The notes below the pieces were generated by a model. That model searched no databases and was not told the origin of the DNA. It was given only the letters and a program-made list of their open reading frames with translations. A stretch of 64,000 nt of DNA from Aedes albopictus (lineage: Eukaryota; Arthropoda; Insecta; Diptera; Culicidae), in contig NC_085137.1 of NCBI RefSeq assembly GCF_035046485.1, positions 460,097,004 to 460,161,003 of the forward strand, written 5' to 3'. Position numbers and translations under genes: made by a program. Below, piece after piece: positions 1-11,402 of the stretch. Numbering within the stretch: position 1 is the stretch's first letter; each line of letters opens with the position of its first letter.

Positions 1-17
1 AACAAAGTCGATTTTTT

Positions 18-640
18 GGAACAAAGCTTTTTCGATTCATTTTAGCGTACAAAGTAACTGTGCAAAATTTGGGAGCGATTGGTTGCTTCCCCGTATTCCG
101 CATTGCGATTGAAATTTGTATGGAATTTTGTATGGGAAAACGTGATTTTTTGCATTTTTCTCATAAATTGAAATTTTTCTTCTAAAACAATCTAACCAAT
201 GACGGTAAAGTATAGCCTAGGATATGCCGAAAAACTTTGCCGAAGACCGCAAAGTGATCCGACACTTGTGAAAAAAGTTATAACGTACAGATTGCCCGGT
301 GGTGCTTAACATTTAACATGTAAAGGAATAACATCAATAATAAAATCACAATTTTTGGCCTAAGTTACCAGGCGAATAACTTTTTTCACAAGCGTCGGAT
401 CACTTTGCGGTCTTCGGCAAAGTTTCTCGGCATATCCTAGGCTATACTTTAACGTCATTAGTTACATGGTATTGAACAAAAGAATTCAACTTATGAGTAA
501 AATGCAAAAAAGTACGTTTTCCCATACTAACTTCCATACAAATTTCAATCGCAATGCGGAATACGGGGACGCAACCAATCGCTCCCAAATTTTGCACAGT
601 TGTTTTAGGCGCTAATATAGATTGAAAAAGCTTTGTTCCG
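18..640. mobile_element. Foldback (palindromic) element, about 620 bp
   Basis: The left part (GGAACAAAGCTTTTTC near 19) reappears as its reverse complement at 624-639. Further matching blocks, such as GGGAGCGATT at 71-80 against 578-587, give a symmetry centre near 329. The arms are about 300 bp and diverged by scattered substitutions. No target duplication can be identified because the left end is close to the window edge. Open frames inside it are accidental. A non-autonomous DNA transposon (foldback MITE) is the likely nature; the family is not identified. Confidence 0.8.
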
Positions 641-1499
641 GGATGATACAATCAAATTTAAAGTTTCTCCATACAACGTTGACCCACTCTAGTAGACACC
701 ATCAAGTTTTTATCGTTACACGTTCGCACAAAGTTTATTTGTTACACCGTTCTAGCTCGTCCTGAAGGAAGGCATCGCAAATGAGTTTGTTGAATCGATA
801 ATCGCGTACACCACAGCCAGCCGGAAGTAAATTTATTGCTGCTGTCGATCGGCTCGTGGTGGCAGCCGGGGATGACGACGCAATCAAGTGAACTAAACGG
901 TGCGAAAGTCGCGGGAACACTCTGCAGTTCATTCGCACCTTCTTGGTTTCGTGGAGTTGCACGGAGGTACCCAAGCACGTGTGCAAAAGTTTCAATCTCT
1001 CCTGTCTACAGAATGGTGGGTCATCCCACGCTGCTAGACTTCTGATCTGTTACCGAACTTACTCTATTTAATCTGCGTCACAAGTCAGCATGTTTGTTCT
1101 GTTGAAGTACATAATCGGCTTCTGGGCCAAAATCTCAGCCCACGCACTGTTGAAAGTGGGAAGGACTTCCTAACGGCTGATATCTGTTCAAAAACTGTTT
1201 TCAATTCGAATACACAGGGACGCAGTCACATCGTGTACCAAGTTACCAAATTATGCGGAAAACGAAAGACGGGGTAAAATGTGACCAACCCAGAAAAGGA
1301 TTTATGTTATGCGTTCAAGAAGGTTTGTCAAGCATGTATGATTTCAATTTAAGGACAGACTCGTTATAATCCCCGGATGGTCGCCACAATGGCCGGCTTT
1401 TGCATCTACTCACGATTTTGAGCGCACAAATCTCAGTGAAAACTAAACTAGTGCACTGAATCTTCTTATTTTAAGCTTATTACAACTGAGCAAGAGCAA
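641..1499. other. Intergenic/intronic stretch without recognisable gene
   Basis: No coding region is supported. Around 1262 the string CGGGGTAAAATGTGACC resembles the ends of MITEs seen elsewhere in this window. Around 1375-1440 a GTCGCCACAATGGCC segment resembles the inner part of the MITE at 9572-9766. Both look like remnants of decayed elements. Confidence 0.5.
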
Positions 1500-1501
1500 T
1501 A

Positions 1502-2713
1502 CCCAAGTAACCACAAGCATTATATCATAACATTAATTCAATCGTATTATAGTTTAGCTAATGCGAGATAACTTTTATTCTACCTCTGTCAAGTAATAAA
1601 GCGTTTAATCTACATTATGAAAGCATTGAAGCATTATGGGATTTTGACAGTTTGGTAAAGTTCTATAGGGACGTTGTTTAATGCTTCATTGCATTACAAT
1701 GTTGAAAGCTTTATGGCAATCAATAATGCAAGAATTTATTACTTTATATATGCCTTTACTAATGCTTTCATAGTTGTAAACAGAAAAAACATCAGTTCGA
1801 AAAAAAATCTGTACAACCTTTTTAAAAACACAACCATAAAAAAAAAAGGAAAAACAAACCCAAATTTTCATGGATTGCTGCGTAGAACTTGGCTTGGAAC
1901 TTGGATTATCAGCTCAGATGTTGCTGAAAATTTATATTGTGTATGTTTTTTTTATTCTGGTTGGGACATAAAGACAATCAGAAGCTGAGGGAACAAAAAT
2001 TATGTGAGGTTGAGGTATTGGTTTCCTTAATTAACATATAGTACCCCGATTTCATAGAATAAATGGTAGAAGTGAGCACGTATGAAAACAATAAGAGCAG
2101 AATTTATATCTTTATATTATCTTCGTTTGTGGAATCAATTGGTTCTACAATCGCTTGTTTTCGAATGAATTTGGGAGAGTAAGTTAACTGATTCAGACCC
2201 TAGCACAATTTCTTAGAGCTGCTGAAAACACAAATCAATAAAGCACGAGCTGAGTATACGTTACTTTATGTTGTACATTTTTCCGGGTGCAAAATACATG
2301 GTAGTCGTAGCACAGCGTTAGCGCGTCCGAGTTTCATCGCAGTCCAGTTTCAGCAGTCTAGGTTCAATTCCCGAATTAGAATAAAAAACATCAGAGTGAG
2401 AGTATCGGAACAGGTATGAGAAGATAAAAATAGACCGAAAAATGAAAAAATACTTTTTTTTTCTTTTGTTGACATGATGCCTTAAGTATACATTCCATAC
2501 TATTTCATTGCATTAGCTGTATGGTACAAGCATTTTTTATGCTTTAGCAATCACCACAGTAAAGCTTGCTCCAAATCAACAATAGTAGCGCCACTTTCGA
2601 CTTTAAACCTACTTTAATGGTACCTATATGACAAAACAACTTTACATCGCATGTCATATAATACACTATAAAGCGAAATTAATGCTCTATATGCAGCGTC
2701 ATGGTTACTTGGG
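1502..2713. mobile_element. 1.2-kb TA-flanked non-autonomous DNA element with CCCAAGTAACCA ends
   Basis: CCCAAGTAACCA at 1502 is matched by its reverse complement ending at 2713, and TA flanks both ends (1500-1501 and 2714-2715). The interior is AT-rich with no transposase. TA duplication suggests mobilisation by a Tc1/mariner-type transposase, by inference. A short stretch near 2300-2375 with a GGTTCAATTCC box-B-like motif may be a fragment of a tRNA-derived SINE inside it. Confidence 0.65.
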
Positions 2714-2715
2714 TA

Positions 2716-3046
2716 TAATATTACACTTTCGTTAGAAGTTCTCTTCTAGAGATTTTTACATTTAAAGCTTTGGTGCAATACTGATCAGGAATTTCAAAAC
2801 GTTGGTCCTTAACCCGTAAACACCTGGGACGATCTACTTTTGGTAGAAATGCAACATCTTCTTTGTTTTAAAACATTTTATCCCGGATTTTTTTAAGTCA
2901 AGGGGAATAGATTTTTTATAATGGAGCAAAACTTTTCTTTATTATTTATTCATTTCATGGTATTCCTGATTATTCTATCTTCCCTACTGAACATGTGTTC
3001 TTTAAAAGGGACGTTAGAAACAATGAACTAGCTAGTTACATATATT
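2716..3046. other. AT-rich stretch, nothing recognised
   Basis: No gene, RNA or clear repeat was seen. It may include the 3' untranslated tail of the minus-strand LINE fragment that follows. Confidence 0.4.
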
Positions 3047-4180
3047 CTAGAGATTTGAGATTATCAATATACAAACAATAAAAATGATAGTTATAGCAAT
3101 GTTAGCTTTTACATAACTTATTAAACTACGTTTAAACTGGTGAACTATTTGAGCATGTTTCAATTCTTCCGGTATCTGGTTGTATGTATACGGTCCCATG
3201 TTTTGGAATCGTTTCCTTCTTATTTCCGTCCTAAATCCAGTTCTCTGTAGCAGATGCGCATAGCGCGTATGATGTTGATGTAGCGCTGTACTGAAGTTCC
3301 AGTTATGATGCAGATTTAGGTTATTGAGGATTTTAAACATAATCACACACGTACGCATGGTGAAAAGACTTGTATTGGCAAAATGGTATGCTCGGGGTTG
3401 CCATAAAGCAGGTTTGTTGGATACAAAAACTCCAACTTATAAATCGCTTTCATACAACGCAACGATTCTGCTGGACTTCGATGTCTTTGAGATGTGTATT
3501 ATAGGTTGATCCCCAGGTGATGATGCCGTATTGGTACCGACTGTGGATAAATGAGAAGTACACCATCAGTAGGGCCCATATAGCCGAGGCGGTAAACGCA
3601 CGGGTATTCAGCATGACCATGCTGAGGGTGACGGGTTCGATTCCCGGTCGGTCCAGTATCTTTTCGTAATGGAAATTTCCTTGACTTCCTTGGGCATAGA
3701 GTATCTTCGTGCCTGCCACACGATATACGCATGCAAAATGGTCATGGGCAGAGGAAGCTCTCAGTTAATAACTGTGGAAGTGCTCATAGAACACTAAGCT
3801 GAGAAGCAGGCTTTGTCCCAATGAGGACGTTACGCCAAGAGAGAGAGAGAGAGACCATCAGTAGTACATGTTGAGGTACGAAATTAGAAAGTTTTCGTAT
3901 CATTCCGCACAATGATGCACAATTGGCAACGATCTCTTTAATATGGTAGTCCCAGCGTAAGTTGTTGTCGATATAAATTCCTAGGTATTTGTAGCTGGAC
4001 ACCTCCTCTATTGTGACGCCGTTTACTATCAACACAGAATGAGGCACAGAGTGGTTTTCTCTAGCACCAAAAACCATTAGTTTTGTTTTCCTAAGATTTA
4101 GAAAAAGCAGGTTGTTTTCCAGAAAAGCCGTTACCAGTTGTAGATCATTTGACATACAGTATGCGGCAGGAAAAAATGCG
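3047..4180 (-). pseudogene. Non-LTR retrotransposon (LINE) reverse-transcriptase 3' fragment, split by a SINE
   Basis: Minus-strand translation from about 4150 downwards reads like the thumb and C-terminal part of a Jockey/CR1-group reverse transcriptase: LLFLNLRKTKLMVFG, then SYKYLGIYIDNNLRWDYHI. After an interruption come SFIHSRYQYGIITWGSTY and an HHTRYAHLLQRTGFRTE tail motif. These are the usual landmarks downstream of the catalytic FADD box. The endonuclease and the catalytic core are missing, and upstream of about 4170 the frame decays. A SINE at 3573-3851 splits the frame; the host duplication encodes the same LLMV on both sides, so the two halves were once contiguous. A dead 5'-truncated copy. 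Confidence 0.8.
3573..3851 (+). mobile_element. tRNA-derived SINE inserted in the LINE fragment
   Basis: It starts GGCCCATATAGCCGAGGCGG and carries a pol III box B (GGTTCGATTCC, near 3632). Next comes a tRNA-unrelated body ending in GCAGGCTTTGTCCCAATGAG and a short GA-repeat tail. It is flanked by an 11-bp direct repeat ACCATCAGTAG (3562-3572 and 3852-3862), the signature of target-primed retroposition. The same family recurs on the minus strand at 20841-21115 and, truncated, at 20618-20765. Confidence 0.9.
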
Positions 4181-4200
4181 AAAGTGTTTTTCAACTTCAA

Positions 4201-4740
4201 ACCTCATTTTCGTTCATTTGACATTAACCAATCTATGTTTCAACGTTCCATGATCTATAATAGGCTAGTTTTCTGAAAAGTTAATTAAAAATTTTCCCAT
4301 TTTGGTCACTAACTAACAGGGCGGCGCCTGAAGATTAAGACAACCAGAATTTTCAAACCGCAGAAAATCACACAGGTCGCTAAATTTCGTATCTGATAAA
4401 ACAAAACTTTTGATTTTCTCTACAATATCATCAAATATATGTACTTATTTCATCTGGTATGTAAAACTACATCGCTCTGGATCACTGTGGTCTGGTTGTT
4501 CATCGAATTTGAGCTAATTTTGTTACTATTATAGTCATTTTGTTTAATGACCATTGGGCGCGCAGTTTATTGATATCCGCTTATTAGGCCTACATTATCA
4601 CATGTTAAATATCAAATATGTTCATTTTTATTTTTCAGTGCTAGTATATAGACATTGACTGATAAACTGTCATGAAAAAATAGTCATATATATCCCATAT
4701 TTAGCGTGTAATAGTGCCTTGAACTTTTCGCATTTAATCC
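4201..4740. other. AT-rich stretch, nothing recognised
   Basis: No coding potential, RNA gene or tandem repeat was recognised. The composition matches old decayed repeats elsewhere in the window. Confidence 0.4.
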
Positions 4741-4942
4741 TCACGTACTCCATGTAACCCGATGAATATGCTCTGAAACTTCCTGAAATGTCTTCGAAAT
4801 CCCCTCATCGGACCCCATGTAACGCACCTGAGGCCCTTGGAAATCCCCGAAAATACCTGCGTAACGCCTCACCTCTGAAACCCTTCGAAAATTCTCTGAA
4901 ATGTCCCTAACACCCCCACTGACCCCATGTAACGCACCTGAG
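4741..4942. repeat. Degenerate CCCTGAAA/GACCCC minisatellite, left part
   Basis: It consists of loosely repeated words such as CTGAAACCC, CGAAAATTC and GACCCCATGTAACGCACCTGAG. The same vocabulary resumes at 5790-5945, so the element at 4943-5781 interrupted one array. Related arrays occur at 21980-22515 and 25440-26020. Confidence 0.7.
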
Positions 4943-5781
4943 CAGTGCTGAAAATTTCATTTCGACATAACTGAATTCAATCACCTACAGCGCAGTATTG
5001 TGTTGTTCTTCGTTGACTGTTGAGTATTGTGTTGATCTTTGCAGAGAAGAACATTAATCAAGACAATTAAATGATCGGCATTGAACCACAAAAACCACAC
5101 AACAATTGGTGAGATCTTTCCAATATTATTTATTTATAAATAATTCTACTTCAGTATATATTTGCTATATAACTGCATATAAGTTGAAAATTCGCTATTT
5201 TCAACATCCTTTCATCTATTGGAAACTGTTTCAGTTCTGGGCTCTTTCTAAGTTGATGAAGGGATTTATAAAGGCTTGCAAGGACTTGGCCAGGTGTGTG
5301 AGGCTGAGTGAATCTATGACATTGTAGATAGTAGCGACATCAGCAATGTCAATGGATATATTCAACTTTGCAACTCCATCCAAGATTTGTGCAAGTATTC
5401 ATGCTATGCTATGCTATGCTATGCTAACTGAATTCAATCACCTACAGCTCATTTCTGAAGTTGAACCTGAGAATATGGTGTGCGGTTGGACCAGTTCTAT
5501 CAGAAAGTCGGGGTAAACGGAACTCACTTTAATATTTAAGATCAAAGTTATCGACTGTCTTCAAAAAATACCAATTTATATTCATAATAAGTATCAATTG
5601 ACATTTTTAGAAAGTATTCGTTGACATTTACCTTAAATATTGGAAAAAGAGCGTGACCTTCTTGATGAACAGATCTAGCCGCTCAAGGTTTTTATATACC
5701 ATATTTTCAGGTTCAGCTTCTGAAATGAGCTGAGGTGATTGAATCAAGTTACGTCGAAATGACATTTTCAGCTCTGCACTG
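4943..5781. mobile_element. MITE with CAGTGC ends, itself interrupted by a retroposon
   Basis: The left end (CAGTGC, then TGAAAATTTCATTTCGAC) and left arm are matched in reverse complement by the right end at about 5690-5781 (GTCGAAATGACATTTTCAG). The arms share the CTCATTTCTGAAGTTGAACC-type block. The element lies within a minisatellite, and its left arm is interrupted at 4992-5424. Its mobilising transposase is unknown. Confidence 0.7.
4992..5424 (+). mobile_element. Retroposon ending in (ATGCT)n with a 24-bp target duplication
   Basis: The segment is bounded by a perfect 24-bp direct repeat (4968-4991 and 5425-5448; begins TAACTGAATTC, ends CACCTACAGC). It ends in about four ATGCT repeats. 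A second, 5'-longer copy lies at 28158-28703 with its own, different duplication. No open frame or LINE domain is visible, and no clear pol III box was seen. A non-autonomous SINE/LINE-tail element mobilised by a LINE is the best reading. Confidence 0.85.
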
Positions 5782-5789
5782 AGTCAAAA

Positions 5790-5945
5790 ACTCTGAACTG
5801 AAATACCTCTGACATCCTCCTGAAACCCCCTCGGATCCCATGTAACGCACCTGAGACCCTGCGAAACCACCGAAAACGTCTTCATAACATCTCTGGCCCC
5901 TTGTTGCGACCTTGAGACCCCCTGAAACTCTGGATTTCTTAGAAG
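5790..5945. repeat. Degenerate CCTGAAACCCCC minisatellite, right part
   Basis: This continues the array at 4741-4942 after the MITE, with the same words (CCATGTAACGCACCTGAGACC). Confidence 0.65.
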
Positions 5946-6019
5946 GTAGGTATTGGTGATGGTGAAACTTGTAAGAATATTCTGGGATGGGCCTTCTGGA
6001 GGTTTCCACACAACGTATT

Positions 6020-8290
6020 TCTAGAGGATTCTTATGAAGGAAATTGTGAACTCCTGAGGAAATTCGTTTGGGAGTTCAGTCTGGAGACTCTTGCAGGTGT
6101 TTCTTCTGGGAATTCCTTCAAGAGTTCCTTCTGTGTGAGTTTCTTTTAGGATTTTTTTTCTGGTGTTCTTATAGGAATATTTCTTGGGGATTCTTCCAAA
6201 ACTTTCTCCTGGATATTTCCCCAGGAGTGCATCTGGGAATTTCACCAGAATTTTTTTCTTTTCAGGACTTCTCAGAACTTCTTTTTAAAGATTCCATAAG
6301 TTCCTTCAGGGGTTCCCTCTAGAGATTCCTCCAGGGGTTCCCTCTGGAGATTCCTCCAAGAGGTTTCCTTTGGAGATTCCTCCACGAGGTTCCCTCTGGA
6401 GATTCCTCCACGAGGTTCCCTCTGGAGATTCCTCCACGAGGTTCCCTCTGGAGATTCCTCCAAGAGGTTCCCTCTGGAGTTTCCTCCAAGAGGTTCCCTC
6501 TGGAGATTCCTCCAAGAGGTTCCCTCTGGAGATTCCTCCAAGAGGTTCCCTCTGGAGATTCCTCCAAGAGGTTCCCTCTGGAGAATCCTCCAGGGGTTCC
6601 ATCTGGAGATTCCTCTAGGGGTTCGCTCTGGAGATTCCTCAAGGGGTTCCTTCTGGAGATTCCTTCAGGGGTTCCCTCTGAAGATTCCTCCAAGAGGTTT
6701 TCCTCTGGAGACTCCTCCAGGTGTTCCCTGTGGAGATTCCTCCAAGAGGTTCCCTCTGGAGATTCCTCCAGGGGTTCCTTCTGGAGATTCCTCCAGGAGT
6801 TACCTCTGGAGATTCCTCCAGGGGTTCCCTCCGGAGAATCCTCTAAGCGGTTCTCTCCGAAGACTCCTCCAAGATGTTCCCTCTGGAGGTTCCTCCAAGA
6901 GTTTTCCTCTGGAGATTTCAAGGGTTTTCCTCTGGAGATTCCTCCAAGAGGTTCCCACTGGAGATTCCTCCACGAGGTTCAATCTAGAGATTCAAAAGGT
7001 TCACTCTGGAGATTCCTCCAAGAGGTTCCCTCTGGAGATTCCTCCAAGAGGTTCCCTCTAGAGATTCAAGAGGTTCCCTCCTGAGATTCCTCCAAGAGGT
7101 TCCCTCTGGAGATTCCTCCAAGAGGCCCCTCTGGAGATTCTCCAAGAGGTTCCCTCTGGAGATTCTCCAAGAGGTTCCCTCTAGAGATTCTCCAAGAGGC
7201 TCCCTCTGGAGATTTTTCCAAGAGGTTCCCTCTGGAGATTGTCCAAGAGGTTTCTTCTGGAGATTCTCCAAGAGGTTTCTTCTGGAGATTCTCCAAGATG
7301 TTCCCTCTGGAGATTCCTCCAAAAGTTTCCCTCTGGAGATTCCAAGGGTTTTTGAAGATTCCTCCAAGAGGTTCCCTCTAGTGATTCAAGAGGTTCCCTC
7401 TGGAGATTCCTCCAAGAGGTTCCCTCTGGAGATTCCTCCAAGAGGTTTCCTCTGGAGATTCCTCCAAGAGGTTCCCTTTAGAGATTCAAGAGGTTCCCTC
7501 TGGAGATTCCTCCAAGAGGTTCCCTCTGGAGATTCCTCCAAGAGGCTTCCTCTGGAGATTCTCCAAGAGGTTCCCTCTGGAGATTCTCCAAGAGGTTTCC
7601 TCTAGAGATTCTCCAAGAGGCTCCCTCTGGAGATTTTCCAAGAGGTTCCCTCTGGAGATTCTCCAAGAGGTTCCCTCTGGAGATTGTCCAAGAGGTTTCT
7701 TCTGGAGATTCTCCAAAAGGTTCCTTCTGGAGATTCTCCAAGAGGTTCCCTCTGGAGATTCCTCCAAGAGGTTCCCTCTGGAGATTCCTTCAAGAGGTTC
7801 CCTCTCTGGAGCTTCCTCCAGGGGTTCCCTCTGGAAATTCTTCCTTTGAAGATTCTTCTGGTGATTCAGGGGTTGGTTCTCCAGGGGTTTCCTCTGGAGA
7901 TTCCTCTAGGGGTTCCCTCTGGCGGTTTATCTAGGAGTTCCCTCTGTAGAACCCTTCAGGAGTTTCCTCTGAAGATTCCTTCAGGGATTCCTTCTGGAAA
8001 TTCCTCCAGGGGTTCCTCTAGGGGATTTCTCCAAGAGTTTATTCTAGGGAGGAGTTCTTCATGGGATTCTTCCAGGAGTTCCTTCTGAAGGATTCTCCAA
8101 GAAGTACATCTAGTAGATTCTTCCAGAAATTCCTTTTGAGGATTTTCCAGGAGTTTCGTTCAGGGGAACCTCCTGAAGTTTCTTCTGAAGCTGCCTCCAG
8201 GAGTTATAACTGGGAATTCCAGAGGTTCGTTCTAGCAATTCCTACAGCGGTTTCATATGTGGATATCTCCAGAAGTTTCTTCTAGAGATA
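6020..8290. repeat. 26-bp minisatellite array with degenerate flanks
   Basis: The core at about 6280-7830 is a tandem of a 26-bp unit beginning GGAGATTCC and ending GGTTCCCTCT; exact copies start at 6372 and 6398. Variants include 25-bp units lacking one C, one-base substitutions, and occasional losses of half units. The flanks (6020-6280, 7830-8290) are more diverged versions with the same TTCC/GGAAT vocabulary. Because 26 is not divisible by 3, three units restore frame, so both strands show long open frames with a 26-residue period. These should not be read as genes. Confidence 0.95.
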
Positions 8291-9571
8291 CGGTTTTTCA
8301 TAACAAACTTTAAGTCGACGGCTGATATGTTTGCTATTTTTTATTTTTGGGGTTTTCTTTCGAAGATATTCTATTATTGTCCCCTAGAGTGGCCCACAGT
8401 TCTAACCCAAATCTAAGACCACTGTCATGACTCATTTTATACCTGTTCCCATACACGTGAAACCGATATTTCCCTTCTGCAACTGTCGAAACTAGATATG
8501 GGATGTGGCTGCCAGATGCTTGGGTGGGTAAGGGTATCCAGGAATCGCAATAAAAGAGAAAAACTTTTCCACCAAACTACAGTTTATAGTTTCACGTCTA
8601 CACGCGTCGACTTCGTCGCCCTATGGAGTCATAGTCAACCCGCCCAATCGTGCCGCGCGTTCGCTCCCTGCATCGGCAGAAAAATGGTTGTTTACCTTAG
8701 TGATTCGATTTTAAATAAATCAAGCAAGCAATGCGAGAAACTTTTTGCTGTTAGGTACCTTCTCATCCCCTCCTCAAATGGTAGTTCTCTCAAGAGTTTC
8801 CCACGAATTCCCAGTACGTATGTAGAGGAGCTTCTTCAATGCGAGATCGATACAGACAGGAGCTCTCCGTCCGGGTATCAACACAGGAAAGTAGCAAACA
8901 GTTTGAATGATTGGGGAAATGCGTGAGTTGTTTACGAGATACGGTGAATATCTATCCTCCAACGTGGGATCCCGGGCACTGAGCGGTTGTTGTTTGGAAC
9001 GAACGAAGCAGTAGACATAAACGCGCGATAGTAGGTTGATACCAACCTACGGGATATCATGGCAGGGAAAAGTTTTTTGACAAGTAAAAGATGGTCTATA
9101 GACTTCACGGCGGAGCATTTCAATCGACCTCTTACGTGACAGATTGTGCAACGGAACTTTCAATGCGGGTGGGGTTGCACACAAATTTATTTTTTCGTCT
9201 TCAACTGTCAGACTTGTTGGAAGTTTTGATCTCTTTCCGAGTACCGCTAAAATCCTACAATATCCTAGTCTTGAAACAACAATGGCGCGGGTATCGTGGT
9301 GATTGTTCCAGAAGATTTGAAGCTTTTCGAAATTTGAAAAAGTTTTGTATATTTTACTTGAAGATGTTTGGATTCCTGAAGTTTAGTTTTTAATTGAAAG
9401 AGGTGCGAGGTTATAAGTCATGATGCCAGGTCACACATTTTTAAGACTCAAAGAAAACGTGAAATATAGACATGGGTTTTTTTTATCAGATTCGGCTAGC
9501 TGCTGCTTTGCTGCGGTTACTTTCGGCATATGCAAAACGGGAAAAAAATTAAAACTTTTTTCCAAACTTTA
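8291..9571. other. Apparently low-repeat stretch; no gene recognised
   Basis: Part of this region (about 8480-9000) is GC-richer and has no visible tandem structure. A 142-codon open frame starts at 8498, but it shows no recognisable domain, and splice sites or a promoter cannot be judged. It could be unique intronic DNA or an old element. Nothing firmer can be said. Confidence 0.35.
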
Positions 9572-9766
9572 TTAAGGGCAAACGTCTTGAAATCCCGCTT
9601 GAACAGTGCATTAAAACTTCAGACGCACAAATCTCACGAAGCAAGTTTCAAATAACAATGCATTTTTTTATTCTGTTCTTGAGATTTGTGCACTCGAAGT
9701 CGTGATTAGGTACTAAAGTCGGCCATTGTGGCGGCCATTTTGGGATTCTAACAAGTTTGCCCTTAA
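9572..9766. mobile_element. 195-bp MITE with TTAAGGGCAAAC ends
   Basis: TTAAGGGCAAAC at 9572 is matched by GTTTGCCCTTAA ending at 9766. Immediately inside, AATCCC and GGGATT continue the inverted repeat with substitutions. There is no coding content. The interior ACAAATCTCA/GCCATTGTGG words also occur around 1375-1440, so at least one more relative is in the window. Confidence 0.75.
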
Positions 9767-9923
9767 ATCAATAACGGCACCGGCCACGTTATTACGGTCA
9801 TCGAAGAAGGGAAGGAATGTTAGTGTGACGTACGTTGTACATACTAGAGACCGAGATCACCCCATCTTCGCCATGACTGTCATGGGAAGGAGTTTTTGTT
9901 AGTGGGGAAGGGTTAGGAATGTG

Positions 9924-11379
9924 GGTCTCCAGTTAGCCTAGTGGTTAAGGCATGGATCGCCAATCCGGCAGGTTCGATTCCCGTTCCAGTCGGGAAAATT
10001 TTCTCGACTCCCTGGGCATTAGGCCTGTCCAGCTTTTCAAAAATGTTCTCTGATTCTCAAGTCCACCCCCATATTTTGATTGGCATCCTAAAAGAAGTAA
10101 CTGGTCAAAATTTCAGCCAAATCCATTAAAATTAAGAGGTGCATCAAATCAATTTTGTGTTTTTCGACTATTTTTGAACTTCAAAAAATCATAACTACTC
10201 TAAAACATGTCAAAACTTAATTCTTTCGGAAGAAATTGAAAGCTATACTTGTCTGCTACAACTTCTCCGAACAACGTGTGCCAATAAAATTGAAGGAAAC
10301 ATGTGTAATTATCACATTTGTAATCAGAAAAACCTTAAAAAGTTGATTTTTTGATAGATTTCGTTCTGGAACACCCTAATATACTTAAAAAGTTGGATTT
10401 TTCAAAACGGCTTCATATTCTCCAATGTTTTTTGGTTATTTGCTTCTTTGACACCAATGCTGTAGGAGTTGAGCAAAAATTACTAAAATTTGTGAAAGTC
10501 AAATGTGGCCTAAAAACTAGCTTTTTGGAGGCAATCACGTTGTGGCGCGAAATTGTACTGAACGTAGTAGCTTTGCTTCCTAGCAGTTTGCCTTGGCTAC
10601 CCCCTACCACGGGTGATAACAAACAAGCGCGATGACAGGTGTTGGCTATCATATCAGTGCTGACGCGATGCCACTTTTTGCGCGCCAAAGCGTGATTGCA
10701 CCCGAAAAGCTAGTTTTTAGGCCACATTTGGCTTTCACGAATTTTAGTAATTTTTGCTCAACTCCTACAGCATTGGTGCCAAAGAAGCAAATAACAAAAA
10801 AACATTGGAGAATATGATACCGTTTTGAAAAATCCAACTTATTACGTATATAAGGGTATTCCAGAACAAAATCTATCAAAAGATCAACTTTTCAAGGTTT
10901 TTCTGATTACAAATGCGATAATTACATATGTTTCCTTCAATTTTATTGGCACACGTTGTTCGGAGAAGTTGTAGCAAACAAGTATAGCTTTCAATTTCTT
11001 CCGAAAGAATTAAGTTTTGACATGTTTTAGTGTAGTTATGATTTTTTGAAGTTCAAAAATAGTCGAAAAACACAAAATTGATTTGATGCACCTCTTAATT
11101 TTAATGGATTTGGCTGAAATTTTGACCAGTTACTTCTTTCAGGATGCCAATCAAAATATGGGGGTGGACTTGAGAATCAGAGAACATTTTTGAAAAGCTG
11201 GACAGGCCTACTGGGCATAATGTATCATTGCCTTAAATACAATATACAAATTCATGCAATGGCAGGCAAAGAAAGCCCTTCAATTATTAATTGTGGAAGT
11301 GCTCAAAGAACACTTGAAGTTGAAGCTAGGCAGGCCAAGTCCCAGTGGGGACGTAGAGCCATAAAGAAGAAGTAGAAGA
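9924..11379 (+). mobile_element. Feilai-type tRNA-derived SINE, split by a foldback element
   Basis: It begins GGTCTCCAGTTAGCCTAGTG with box A-like (TAGCCTAGTGG) and box B (GGTTCGATTCC) promoter elements. The body resumes at 11211 (GGGCATAATGTATCATTG, CAATGGCAGGCAAAGAAAGC, GTCCCAGTGGGGACG) and ends in an AAG-rich triplet tail. A 14-bp duplication GGGTTAGGAATGTG flanks it (9910-9923 and 11380-11393). This matches the described architecture of Feilai SINEs in Aedes: tRNA-related head, unrelated body, triplet tail. It was split after insertion by the element at 10020-11210. Confidence 0.9.
10020..11210. mobile_element. 1.19-kb foldback element inserted in the Feilai SINE
   Basis: It starts TAGGCCTGTCCAGC and ends GCTGGACAGGCCTA. 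The two arms (about 10020-10550 and 10675-11210) are nearly identical inverted copies. An 8-bp duplication CTGGGCAT flanks it (10012-10019 and 11211-11218), typical of hAT-type mobilisation. The open frames on each strand are mirror images from the two arms, not genes. The high arm identity suggests a fairly recent origin. Confidence 0.9.
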
Positions 11380-11402
11380 GGGTTAGGAATGTGATTAATG
11401 TA

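Noticed and set aside
6319..6921. 200-codon minus-strand repetitive frame in the 26-bp array
   Set aside because: The same peptide occurs in other frames shifted by 26 bp, as expected from the repeat arithmetic, with no start-site or domain support.
8498..8926. 142-codon frame
   Set aside because: No recognised domain, no codon bias visible by eye, and no splice or promoter evidence; kept only as a note in the unassigned stretch.
9941..10129. tRNA-like sequences in SINEs (also 3573, 16740, 21040, 35114, 36814) as tRNA genes
   Set aside because: They have boxes A and B, but the acceptor and anticodon arms do not pair and the sequence continues into SINE bodies with target duplications.
10351..10879. 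Mirror open frames starting MIDFVLE on both strands
   Set aside because: They are the two arms of a foldback element and contain no transposase motif.
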